Below are positions 27,803 to 37,353 of a DNA stretch of 43,474 nt, piece after piece. Below the pieces are notes generated by a model that saw nothing but the letters and a program-made list of their open reading frames with translations, had not been told where the DNA came from and ran no database searches. Position numbers and translations under genes: made by a program. Numbering within the stretch: position 1 is the first letter of the stretch; every line of letters begins with the position of its first letter. The stretch is from Pseudomonadota bacterium (GTDB lineage Bacteria > Pseudomonadota > Gammaproteobacteria > UBA9214): the NCBI GenBank assembly GCA_029287615.1, contig JARFQV010000291.1:1-43474 (forward strand), read 5' to 3'.

Positions 27803-28681
27803 TCAGTTCACTTCCAGGGATGCCAGCTGATTTTTCCTGCTCTTCAGGTGAATCTGCAAACCCTCCGCCGCACACAGGCTTCTGGAAGGGGCGTGAATAT
27901 TGCGAAAATAGTTCTCGTTTTCCCGCTGAATGGAATCAATCTCCGAATCCGACCGATCGGGGTCGTGATGGAACAGGACCAGTGATCCAACCTCCGCATC
28001 CACGGCCAGTTTCCGCACCTGCGAAACCAGGGAATGCCCCCAGCCATGCTTGTGCGGCATATCGGATTCCAGGTATTGCGCATCATGTATCAACACATCG
28101 ACACCCCGACAGAACTCCACCCACTGATCATAGGTGGTAGAGAGTTCGTAGGGCGGGTCCAGTTCATTGTCGGTTATAAAGGCGCAGGATACCGTGTCAT
28201 CCTCGATTCGGTAGGCATATCCTCCACCCGGGTGGTTGATCCTGATCCGCTGTACCTGAATATTGTCAGCCATCAAGAGCGACGAAGGATCATCCATGAT
28301 ACATTTCGAGCGAGAGGGTAAATCTCCGGCTTTCACCGGAAAGTTCGCACCGTCGATCTGATCGAACAGGGCACACAGCTGGCCGTGATTCTCATCTGCG
28401 CTGGTATAGACACGAATCAGCCTGTCCGGCTGGTAGATGGGCTGGAAAAAGGGATAACCCTGGATATGATCCCAATGCCCGTGCGACAGCAGGATATTGA
28501 TCGTATCGTCTGTTTCCGCCAGCTTCTTGCCCAGTTCCCGTATACCGGTACCTGCATCGAGGATCAGATTCTGCCCGTCTCCAAGCGCAACATGAACGCA
28601 GGAGGTGTTGCCGCCGTACCTTGCGGTATCCGGCCCTGGTGAGGGAATCGATCCTCGCACCCCGTAGAATGTTATTTTCAT
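27803..28681 (-). CDS. MBL-fold metal-dependent hydrolase
   Basis: MKITFYGVRGSIPSPGPDTARYGGNTSCVHV...LILDAGTGIRELG...ILLSHGHWDHIQGYPFFQPIY; H-x-H-x-DH motif; later DVLIHDAQYLESDMPHKHGWGHSLVSQV. Confidence 0.88.
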   Translation of the reverse strand: MKITFYGVRGSIPSPGPDTARYGGNTSCVHVALGDGQNLILDAGTGIRELGKKLAETDDTINILLSHGHWDHIQGYPFFQPIYQPDRLIRVYTSADENHGQLCALFDQIDGANFPVKAGDLPSRSKCIMDDPSSLLMADNIQVQRIRINHPGGGYAYRIEDDTVSCAFITDNELDPPYELSTTYDQWVEFCRGVDVLIHDAQYLESDMPHKHGWGHSLVSQVRKLAVDAEVGSLVLFHHDPDRSDSEIDSIQRENENYFRNIHAPSRSLCAAEGLQIHLKSRKNQLASLEVN

Positions 28682-28939
28682 TCCTCTACCCCCGGTAATA
28701 AGTATGGTGTCAGCCGTATCCGGGTGCAAGAACATATAACGAAATCTGTCTGCCTGCGCCGCTTTCACAGGAAACCGGATACGGGGCCTGCCGGGAGCAG
28801 CGAACCCGTTCCATACCGCGAACCGCGCCGGATCCCGTCCGGTTTCATTTCATCTGCCCGGTAACCCACTTCATGCGATAGTTTCTATCGCACTCGACTA
28901 CCCGGGATCGGGATCGTCAAGCACCCCTGCGAGGAAGGG

Positions 28940-30844
28940 TCATTCGTCGGGATCCGGGGCAATACTTGCCCGCATCGCCTCGAGTTGCTCACTGAGCTCC
29001 AGCCAGTCTGTCTCCCTGGCCTCGCACTGGCCATCAACTTCGGCCTTCTCCAGCAACACGCGCTTCAGGCGGTCCTTGTTCTCTTCCCGGTAGATTTCCG
29101 GTTCGGCAAGGTCCTTTTCCAGGATGGTCTGCCTGGCATGCAAGCTTGCCAGGTCTTGCTCAACCGCAGAAACCTTGCGGCGCAATGGCAGCAACTGCTT
29201 GCGCTGCTCCGCCTCGATTCGCTTCCTGGCCTTGCGATCGACCGTATCCCGCCCCGCCACCTCATCACTGCGGCGAGCCTGTTCGTTGAGCCAGGCAGGG
29301 TATTCATCCAGGCTGCCCGGGAATTCCTCTACCCGGCCATCATGCACCAGCAACAGCTGGTCGCTGCATACCCGCAGCAGATGACGGTCATGCGAGACCA
29401 TGACCATCGCACCCAGGTAATCCTGCAGGGCATTGGCAAGGGCCTGGCGCATTTCGATGTCCAGATGATTGGTGGGTTCATCCAGCAGCAGCAGGTTCGG
29501 TCGCTGATACACCAGCATGGCCAGGCTCAGGCGTGATTTTTCCCCGCCCGAGAACGGCCCGACCGGTTCCTGGGCCTGATCGCCGGAAAAACCGAATCCT
29601 CCGAGGTAATCCCGCAGGTCCTGTTCCCTCGCCTGCGGATCCAGACGCTGCAGGTGATCCAGGGGGGAATGCGCGGGATCCAGCTGCTCCAGCTGGTGCT
29701 GTGCGAAGTATCCGACCCTGAGATCCTGTGCGGTTTCCCGCCGCCCGCTGCAAGGCGCAAGCCTGCCGGCAAGCAGCTTGATCAAGGTGGATTTACCCGC
29801 ACCATTTGGACCCAGCAGACCAATGCGTTCACCCGGGGACAGGGAGATACTCACCCCCGCGAGAATGACTGAATCCCCGTAGCCGGCGGTGATATCCTTC
29901 ATCTGCAGCAGCGGGTTTGGCGTCTTTTCGGGTGGAGCCAGCGTAAAACGAAAAGCGGAGTCCACGTGTGCGGGCATGATCAACTCCATGCGTTCCAGCG
30001 CCTTCAGCCGACTCTGCGCCTGCCTGGCCTTCGTTGCCTTGGCGCGAAACCGGTCGACATAGGAACGAATGTGCGCGATTTCCCGTTGCTGTTTCTCGTA
30101 ACCGGCCTGCTGGCCGGCCAGATATTCCGCGCGGATGCGTTCGAAGGCGGAATAATTCCCGTTGTATAGCGTGATCTTCTGACGTTCGATATGCAGGATG
30201 TGACTGGCAATGCCGTCCAGGAAATCCCGATCATGGGAGATCAGCAGGAGGGTTCCCTGCCAGGCACGCAGCCGGTTTTCCAGCCAGATCACCGCATCCA
30301 GGTCCAGGTGGTTGGTTGGCTCATCCAGCAATAAAAGATCAGACCGGCACATCAGCGCCCGGGCAAGATTGAGGCGCATGCGCCAGCCCCCGGAATACTC
30401 GTTGACCGCCCGGTCTTCATCCCCGATGGCAAATCCGAGTCCGTACAGAAGCTGGCCGGCACGGCTGCGAGCCTGGTAACCGCCGATGGACTCGAACTGT
30501 CCGTGCAGAACCGCCAGCCGCTCCCCGTTGCCCTTGCGTTCTGCCTCGGCGATTTCGGTCTCGATCGACCTGAGTTCGGCATCTCCGTCCAGCACATACT
30601 CGATCGCGCTACGGTGATCGGCCGGAGTCTCCTGGGCCACGCTGGCGATCACCCAGTCTCCTGGATATCGAAGATCGCCCGCATCCGCGTGCAGTTCACC
30701 CTGTATCAGGGCAAACAGGCTGGACTTGCCGGTGCCGTTGGCCCCGGTCAGCCCGATCTTCTGCCCGGGGTGGATCTGGATACCGGCATGCTCGAACAGC
30801 AAGCGAGTACCTCGTCTCAGCGCCAAGTCTTTGAATTGCAACAT
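28940..30844 (-). CDS. ABC-F family ATPase, YheS-like
   Basis: Two ABC cassettes: GANGTGKSSLF...NEYSGGWRMRLNLARALMCRSDLLLLDEPTNHLDLDAV and GPNGAGKSTLIKLLAG...GPFSGGEKSRLSLAMLVYQRPNLLLLDEPTNHLDIEM; no TM segments; C-terminal coiled coil. Confidence 0.92.
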   Translation of the reverse strand: MLQFKDLALRRGTRLLFEHAGIQIHPGQKIGLTGANGTGKSSLFALIQGELHADAGDLRYPGDWVIASVAQETPADHRSAIEYVLDGDAELRSIETEIAEAERKGNGERLAVLHGQFESIGGYQARSRAGQLLYGLGFAIGDEDRAVNEYSGGWRMRLNLARALMCRSDLLLLDEPTNHLDLDAVIWLENRLRAWQGTLLLISHDRDFLDGIASHILHIERQKITLYNGNYSAFERIRAEYLAGQQAGYEKQQREIAHIRSYVDRFRAKATKARQAQSRLKALERMELIMPAHVDSAFRFTLAPPEKTPNPLLQMKDITAGYGDSVILAGVSISLSPGERIGLLGPNGAGKSTLIKLLAGRLAPCSGRRETAQDLRVGYFAQHQLEQLDPAHSPLDHLQRLDPQAREQDLRDYLGGFGFSGDQAQEPVGPFSGGEKSRLSLAMLVYQRPNLLLLDEPTNHLDIEMRQALANALQDYLGAMVMVSHDRHLLRVCSDQLLLVHDGRVEEFPGSLDEYPAWLNEQARRSDEVAGRDTVDRKARKRIEAEQRKQLLPLRRKVSAVEQDLASLHARQTILEKDLAEPEIYREENKDRLKRVLLEKAEVDGQCEARETDWLELSEQLEAMRASIAPDPDE

Positions 30845-30968
30845 GGGCAGGATTGTAATGCCTTGCGTATAATTCGGCATCATCTCACCCCATCGTGTCA
30901 TGAATCTGGACGGATCACCCGGATTTTGTCAGCATACAGACCCCGGGGGCAGCAGAGAGACCGCACAA

Positions 30969-33900
30969 ATGGATGACATAACGATCAAGCAGACACGCCG
31001 TAAGGGCGATGCCACGAACAGGGAGCGACTGCGGCTGATCCGGCATATCAACCTCCAGCTCGCGGCCCTGGACCAGCCGGCCCACGACGGGATGGATGAT
31101 CAGCAGATCCTCGAGGTCGCAGAAGACCTGCTGCGCAACTACCGTCAGCAGCGCCGGTTGCTCACCAACTACCAGTGTCCGGCCGATCACCGTATTCAGA
31201 CCTTTCTGAATGCCTACTTCAGTGACCATGGCATGGATTGTCCCGTTACCCTGCCTTCACAAACCTTCGTACTCGACAAACCGCATCTGGCGCGGGAAAT
31301 GTCGATACCGCCGGACGAGTATTACTACAACTCGAAATGCATCGAGTCCTACCGGGTTTTTCAGGGCGTGCTGCATAACCCGACCAACGACCGGCGCACC
31401 ACCAAGGGTGTGTTTCATATCGTGGAAGGTCCACTGCCAATCCCCGGGGATAAAAAAGCAGTCCCGATAGCGGTGTATGGCAAGCTGCTGGAACAAGCGC
31501 TCAATCCCCCGATGGATCAACTCAGGCTGCCCTTCACGTCGGGCCAGGCAGAGGAAGCCCGCGTGTGGGTGTCACTGCTGCTTCGACCGAAAGTCTCCCC
31601 GGCCATTGAGGGCCAACAGCAGCAGCGGAGCATGGAGACCCGCTTTTTCGCACCCGGCGGCCTGGTCGCCAACCTGGATTTCGTGGAACGGATCTTCGGC
31701 AATGCCGGTGATCCTTTTCTGCCGGAAAACGACGCCGGCCTGGACATTCACCACTGGACCGGCACCACTGGCTGCATCATCCTGGCACCGCATCTGGTGG
31801 GCATGAAAAAACGCGATCTGGGACTGCCGAATGTCGACGAGGCAACACCGCGCCAGGCAAGGGACGGCATGTGCTGGCAGAACGAGGAGGAGGCCTATAA
31901 CGAGGGCCTGCCTTTCAAGCTGGTCTGCCGTGACATGCGCGGAGTGATCGTCACCCTGATCGCCGACAATTATTTCGGGTATTCGAAAAAGGAGATCAAG
32001 TCCCAGATCAGCTACTCGACCAACCTGATCGGTGGTTGCGAGGAAGAGCATGCCGGGGGCGCCCTCGCCTTTCCAAGCTATAATCTCGGCGACAATTTTT
32101 ACCAGGACAGCCGCCTCTCGGATCGTGATCAGACTTTTGAGGAGGTGACCCGGCTGCTTGAAGACGTCGCCGATCTGCGCAAGGAAGGCTATGCAGTGGA
32201 CAGGCATTTCCCGGACGTCATCTATCTACCGGAGAATGTACACATCCAGCTGGGCGAGAAACGGATCTCCTGGGTGAAGGACGGTGAAAAACAGCAGATC
32301 AAGCTGCTTGCCGATCATGTCTATATCCATCCGAGCGGCTACAAGATCCGTATGGAAAAACACCCGCACGCCCCGACCTGGCGACTGGTCGGCACGGAAT
32401 CCGAAGGTACGTTCTGTCACAAGCCCTGTACCGTTTCCGGTGGCGGGAAGTCGGAGATATCCAAGTCACTCAGTGGCTCGATCATCTCCGGTCCCTTTTT
32501 CGTCGGCAATATCACTGATGACCTGGACCAGGTGGAACTCATCTTCCAACGGGATTATTCGGACCGGTTTCGCTATCCGCCCGAGGAAGCGGATACCCGG
32601 TCCCTGCTCAGCCCGAAACGCACCCTGGGTTCCGTCATCAAGCTGCTCACACCCTCGATCAGTGAATACACCGATGAATACAACGAGTGGCTGAAGAGCA
32701 TACCCCAGCATATCCGGGCCATCGTTTTCGTCATCAAACGATTTTACCAGCAGCACTGGGGCGATGACTGGCGCAGCCATTTCACCGTCGATATCGTTAA
32801 CAACCACCCGGGACACGAGCTGAAGTTCAACCGGCGCATTATGGTCGCCAGTTATCTGCGGGTCGGTCTGCATACCAATGACGAGTGGCGCATCTTCAAG
32901 CTGCGTCAGGACTTCATGGCCGCTGACAAGGTCCAGATGGAGGATGATATATCGGTCTCCACCGTCGTACCGACGGGCAGACTGAATGACCTGGAACCGG
33001 GTTACGACTATCCTAGCGCCAAGATCGTAGAGAACTGCGAAAGTATGCTGTTCCAGCGACCTGACGAGGCCAAGAACCGCGGGCTGGATGAACAGACCGA
33101 GGAAGACCTGGCCGGTACCGATAATTTCATATCGAACTTCGAACCGCTCACCCGCAATAACGCCCTTGAACTGATCGATGATGCCATGGGCCTCAACGAG
33201 TTCACCGAACCCATGCAGAGACTCATTCGCGAGGTGGCCGGGCGCACGGATACCGAATATTTCGTTTCCTCGGCTCACCCGCGCGTGGTGGATGGCAAGC
33301 CCAGCCTGAATGTACGTTACCTGCAGAAACGTCCGGACCTGGCGAAACCCAGGGACCGTTATGTGGCTGAAATCGGCATGCGCCTGTCCCGCCGTATTCC
33401 CTGTTCACGGCCGCTGCACCTTCCGGTGAACGCGGTGATGCCCGGACGCCGCAACAACCCGCCGGACCCGGCGAAAGGCATTCGCCCGCTTTCGGTGTAC
33501 AACCCCATCCATTACCAGGAACTGCCCGAGCTGTTCATGGATTTCCTGTGCAGTCTCACCGGTAAATCCCCTTCCACCACCGGGGCCGGATCCGAAGGAG
33601 CACTCACCAAGGGTCCGTTCAATGCCCTGTCGGAGACCGCCGACCTGAACACCGCACTGGTATCCTATATCCTGACCGGGTACGGCGGTTTCTCAACCGC
33701 CGCCGGACACATCGGCAAGGACCGGCGCGTGGATCACGATGTCAGCCTTCTCATCCCGGAGATCTGGTGCCGTCTGCCACCTGGTGACCGGGACCCCCGC
33801 ACCATGCTGGAGAACGGGTACCTGGAGAAAATGGAAGACTTCGATTTCGAGGGTGAAACCGTACTGGCAAGCCGCCTCGGGTACCGTATCACCAGCCGTT

Positions 33901-34430
33901 TCGTGCATGCCTATTTCGGTCGTATCTTCGACGCCCCCACAGCGGTTTTCGACGAGGCCATGCTCAAACCCGAGACCCAGGATCCGGCCTCCTTCGTCGA
34001 CGGGGTACGCAACATCATCGAGGCCCAGCAACGGGTTGCGACGCGCTATCTGGAAGATGGCTCCGTGAAGGATGCCTGTCCTCCACTGCGGGCAATGCTG
34101 CACATACTCGCCGATGGCGAATACAACGGACTGCACGCCGGAGACAGCGAATTCCGGGAGATGTTTAGCCGCGAATATCTGATGGAAAGCGACTGGTATC
34201 AGGAGCGACTCGATATCAAACAGCTACGGGACATCGCCCTGTGGACCCGTCATGTTGACTACCTGACAGCGCGCATGGAACAGGAATCCGGCCTGGACCA
34301 GGCCAATTACATGGACCTTTCCACCCTGATTACCCAGGCCGGGGAAGAACGCAAGCGAATCAGCAGCCCTGAATACCGTGCGGCATTACAGGGAACCCTC
34401 GGCGCCGACTGGATTCATCGAAGAGACTGA
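30969..34430 (+). CDS. Large (1153 aa) conserved-looking protein of unknown function with P-loop-like GGGKSE motif
   Basis: Single uninterrupted ORF MDDITIKQTRRKGDATNRERLRLIRHINLQL...ADNYFGYSKKEIKSQISYSTNLIGGCEEEHAGGALAFPSYNLG...CHKPCTVSGGGKSEISKSLSGSIISGPF...; start ATG 30969; no obvious signal peptide or TM. Confidence 0.9.
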   Translation: MDDITIKQTRRKGDATNRERLRLIRHINLQLAALDQPAHDGMDDQQILEVAEDLLRNYRQQRRLLTNYQCPADHRIQTFLNAYFSDHGMDCPVTLPSQTFVLDKPHLAREMSIPPDEYYYNSKCIESYRVFQGVLHNPTNDRRTTKGVFHIVEGPLPIPGDKKAVPIAVYGKLLEQALNPPMDQLRLPFTSGQAEEARVWVSLLLRPKVSPAIEGQQQQRSMETRFFAPGGLVANLDFVERIFGNAGDPFLPENDAGLDIHHWTGTTGCIILAPHLVGMKKRDLGLPNVDEATPRQARDGMCWQNEEEAYNEGLPFKLVCRDMRGVIVTLIADNYFGYSKKEIKSQISYSTNLIGGCEEEHAGGALAFPSYNLGDNFYQDSRLSDRDQTFEEVTRLLEDVADLRKEGYAVDRHFPDVIYLPENVHIQLGEKRISWVKDGEKQQIKLLADHVYIHPSGYKIRMEKHPHAPTWRLVGTESEGTFCHKPCTVSGGGKSEISKSLSGSIISGPFFVGNITDDLDQVELIFQRDYSDRFRYPPEEADTRSLLSPKRTLGSVIKLLTPSISEYTDEYNEWLKSIPQHIRAIVFVIKRFYQQHWGDDWRSHFTVDIVNNHPGHELKFNRRIMVASYLRVGLHTNDEWRIFKLRQDFMAADKVQMEDDISVSTVVPTGRLNDLEPGYDYPSAKIVENCESMLFQRPDEAKNRGLDEQTEEDLAGTDNFISNFEPLTRNNALELIDDAMGLNEFTEPMQRLIREVAGRTDTEYFVSSAHPRVVDGKPSLNVRYLQKRPDLAKPRDRYVAEIGMRLSRRIPCSRPLHLPVNAVMPGRRNNPPDPAKGIRPLSVYNPIHYQELPELFMDFLCSLTGKSPSTTGAGSEGALTKGPFNALSETADLNTALVSYILTGYGGFSTAAGHIGKDRRVDHDVSLLIPEIWCRLPPGDRDPRTMLENGYLEKMEDFDFEGETVLASRLGYRITSRFVHAYFGRIFDAPTAVFDEAMLKPETQDPASFVDGVRNIIEAQQRVATRYLEDGSVKDACPPLRAMLHILADGEYNGLHAGDSEFREMFSREYLMESDWYQERLDIKQLRDIALWTRHVDYLTARMEQESGLDQANYMDLSTLITQAGEERKRISSPEYRAALQGTLGADWIHRRD

Positions 34431-34456
34431 CGCCGGGACGGTAACGATCACTTGCC

Positions 34457-34497
34457 GCGCCTTGCAACCATTCCAGCCCGGGATGGTTGCAAGGCGC
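34457..34497. terminator. Long perfect hairpin in the convergent intergenic gap (candidate bidirectional terminator)
   Basis: GCGCCTTGCAACCAT-(11 nt)-ATGGTTGCAAGGCGC, 15-bp perfect inverted repeat just 3' of the 1153-aa ORF; no T-tract on either side. Confidence 0.5.
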
Positions 34498-34552
34498 AGG
34501 TAGTGGTTGCTGAATGCGCCACTGGTGTAAATCCAGAGGGTGTTGTGAAGTT

Positions 34553-34576
34553 CCCTCCCGGCACACACCGGGAGGG
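34553..34576. terminator. Second hairpin in the convergent gap, just 3' of rdgC
   Basis: CCCTCCCGG-CACACA-CCGGGAGGG, perfect 9-bp stem and 6-nt loop. Confidence 0.45.
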
Positions 34577-34596
34577 CAGTATTGTGTTGGACCTGC

Positions 34597-35511
34597 TCAC
34601 TCGGCTGGCCGTTCCTCGCCGCCCAGGGCGTCCAGGACATCGGGAAGAAATTCCGCCAGTTCCAGACTCATCAGCGAAAAGTCGAGGTCAAACTTGCTGG
34701 CCGGGTCCTCGGCTACCGTGTCCCCCTCGGCCTCCCGAATAACATCATCAAACTGCAGGCGCTTGATTGAAAGATCTTCATGCAACACGCAGGAGACACG
34801 CTGCTTCCACCCGATCGCCAGTTTGACAGCATGTTTCCCGTGTTTTACGTGATTGCGGATTTCCCCGGCGGCCAGATCCTGGCTCTTGCAGTTGATCACC
34901 CCGCCCTCCGGATCGGGGTGTTTCAGTTCGCACTCCCCGCCCAGTTCGAATCCCTGCGGCATGCGACCACCATCCAGCCAGCGTGTCATGATTTCCCGGG
35001 AGGCCCGCTTGACCTTCACCGGTGAGGCCTGCAGGCTGCCCAGGGAAATGCGAAGCTGGGTGATCAGGTCCTCGGCCCGGGAAGGGGACGGGGCATCCAC
35101 CACGATCAGATCTCTGGTAGAATCGATATAGGCATACAGATCGGTGATTTTCGTCAGGGCGCGGGGCAGCAGGCTGACCACGATTTCGTCCCGGATCCGC
35201 AATTTCTCCTTTCTGCGCACATCCCGGGACTCTGCGGCCTCCACCTCGGCAACCTTGTCCTCGACCAGCTGTTTTACAACCCCCGCAGGAATGATCTTTT
35301 CCGCCTTGCGCAGGCAAATCATGATTCGGCCATTGATGGCCTGTGCCAGCTGCACACCATGTCTACCGAGGGGTGGAACCCACCCGATAGACGACATGTC
35401 CATGCTGCTTACCCCTTGATATGCCTGGTTTTGCAGACGCTGCTCGAGTTCTTCCGGCGACAGGTCAAAGTGCTGACCCAGCCGATATAGCTGAAGATTT
35501 CTGAACCACAT
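34597..35511 (-). CDS. rdgC: Recombination-associated protein RdgC
   Basis: MWFRNLQLYRLGQHFDLSPEELEQRLQNQAYQGVSSMDMSSIGWVPPLGRHG...RIMICLRKAEKIIPAGVVKQLVEDKVAEVEAAESRDVRRKEKLRIRDEIVVSLLPRAL...LIVVDAPSPSRAEDLITQLR; canonical RdgC. Confidence 0.95.
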   Translation of the reverse strand: MWFRNLQLYRLGQHFDLSPEELEQRLQNQAYQGVSSMDMSSIGWVPPLGRHGVQLAQAINGRIMICLRKAEKIIPAGVVKQLVEDKVAEVEAAESRDVRRKEKLRIRDEIVVSLLPRALTKITDLYAYIDSTRDLIVVDAPSPSRAEDLITQLRISLGSLQASPVKVKRASREIMTRWLDGGRMPQGFELGGECELKHPDPEGGVINCKSQDLAAGEIRNHVKHGKHAVKLAIGWKQRVSCVLHEDLSIKRLQFDDVIREAEGDTVAEDPASKFDLDFSLMSLELAEFLPDVLDALGGEERPAE

Positions 35512-35751
35512 TGTAACTCCCCGAAAAGCGCCCAATTATGCGCAAAGAATGCGCGCTCAGCCAGTATTTTTTACCCCTATCCCGGCAAATTCCACAGCCA
35601 GCGGTTTCGGTCTGGCCACGCTGTGACCTGCATCACGAATAACTGCCCACTGTGGCCGATATTCCCCGTGGCAGGATGAGCAGCTCCAGGCGGAAATCCG
35701 TCTGTTCCGAATTACCGTGACGTAACGCACAAATAATGGAGAGAATCGCGG

Positions 35752-37254
35752 ATGAAAGTCACCAATGAAATGATTGACAAGGATATTTTACGTCAACTGA
35801 TCCCGTTGAACGCACTGTCGGAATCGCGTTTCGAGGATGTTCTACAAAAAATGGAGATCATGGATATCCCGGCTGGAAAATATCTCTTCCGGGAAGGCGA
35901 CAGGGACAACAAGTCGGTTTATGTGCTGGAAGGAAAAATCAATATCATCAATAACAAACGCGCAAGCGGCGGGGTGGCCAGCACGGTGGAAGCAGGCACC
36001 GATGTCAGCTACTACCCGATCGCCAACCAGCAGCCAAGGGCATTGTCTGCCTGTGCGTCAACCGATGTCATTGTTGCCTGCATAGATTCCAGCCTGATCG
36101 ATGTCATGTTGACCTGGGATCAGTCATCCGGATGTGAGGTCACCGAAATCGATGCGGACGAAAATGACGACTGGATGACCCGGATGCTGCAGTCCGAGGC
36201 CTTTGTCCGTCTCCCGCCCACTCATATCCAGCGGCTGCTGATGAAGATGGAGCCCATACCGGTGCCTGCCGGTACCGTGGTGATCGAACAGGGGGATGTA
36301 GGCGAATACTTCTATATCATCCAGGAAGGCCAGTGTAACGTAAGCCGCAGGCCCTCGACCATGGCCAATGAGGTCGTTCTGGCGCAACTGTCCAGTGGTG
36401 ACTGCTTCGGTGAAGAGGCCCTGGTCTCGAATACCACGCGCAATGCAACCGTGACCATGCTCACGGACGGTACCCTGAACCGCCTGGCCAAGGAGGACTT
36501 TATCGAACTGCTGAAAAACCCGCTCGTCCATTATGTCGATTATGAAAAGGCCGCAAAGATGGTCGAAGATGAGGCCGTCTGGCTGGATGTGCGCCTGCCG
36601 GGTGAATACGCTAACGGAGCATTCGACGACAGTGTGAATATCCCCCTGCTGGCACTGCGCGAGGAAGTGTCCGAGCTGATCTTCAATACCCAGTACATCA
36701 TCTGCTGCGACACCGGTCGGAGAAGCGCATCCGCGGCCTTTGTGCTCAGCCACCGAGGCTTCAATGTCTATGTTCTCGAAAACGGACTGAACGGGATACC
36801 CGCTGTAAAACAGCCCGACATGTGTGTCTCCAACCCGGACCCCGTCCAGGATCAGGTTCCCGGGGAACATCCTGAATGCAGGGAGCCAGGCCAGGACGAT
36901 CAACCCTCCGACCTGGACATCAGTGACCCGGAAGAATCACCGGACATCGCAATGGCTGCAATGCCGCTGGAGCAGGAAGAGAAATACAAAGAGGAGATCG
37001 CCAGACTCATGGGCATGCATGAGGCCAGTCTTCAGGAAATCAAGTCATTGAAAGAAGAAAACAATGAACTTGAAATGCAGCTGCTGACCCTGAGTGCCGA
37101 ACTGGACACCAAACCGATCGGGGACCAGACGGCGATTCGCGAGCGTGACAACGCCTATCGACGCATCGAGCGCATGCAACTGGAAAATGAAGCCCTGCGA
37201 CATCAGCTCGATGAATTGGGGAATACCGGTAACTGGAAGCTGGAAGAGGCCTAG
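35752..37254 (+). CDS. Fusion protein: two cyclic-nucleotide-binding-like domains, rhodanese domain, C-terminal coiled coil
   Basis: Domain 1 LNALSESRFEDVLQKMEIMDIPAGKYLFREGDRDNKSVYVLEGKINI; domain 2 GDVGEYFYIIQEGQCNVSRR...LSSGDCFGEEALVSNTTRNATVTML; rhodanese AVWLDVRLPGEYANGAFDDSVNIPL...YIICCDTGRRSASAAFVLSHRGFNVYVLENGLNGI; coil EEKYKEEIARLMGMHEASLQEIKSLKEENNELEMQLLTLSAEL. Confidence 0.88.
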   Translation: MKVTNEMIDKDILRQLIPLNALSESRFEDVLQKMEIMDIPAGKYLFREGDRDNKSVYVLEGKINIINNKRASGGVASTVEAGTDVSYYPIANQQPRALSACASTDVIVACIDSSLIDVMLTWDQSSGCEVTEIDADENDDWMTRMLQSEAFVRLPPTHIQRLLMKMEPIPVPAGTVVIEQGDVGEYFYIIQEGQCNVSRRPSTMANEVVLAQLSSGDCFGEEALVSNTTRNATVTMLTDGTLNRLAKEDFIELLKNPLVHYVDYEKAAKMVEDEAVWLDVRLPGEYANGAFDDSVNIPLLALREEVSELIFNTQYIICCDTGRRSASAAFVLSHRGFNVYVLENGLNGIPAVKQPDMCVSNPDPVQDQVPGEHPECREPGQDDQPSDLDISDPEESPDIAMAAMPLEQEEKYKEEIARLMGMHEASLQEIKSLKEENNELEMQLLTLSAELDTKPIGDQTAIRERDNAYRRIERMQLENEALRHQLDELGNTGNWKLEEA

Positions 37255-37353
37255 CCCGCCTTTCACTGCGCTCCGATAGCAGCCTGCCCGGTTAACTATA
37301 CGCCGCTTTACCAGTAGCTAGATTCCTGCAACGACCGGGGTCCTCAGCTTTAC

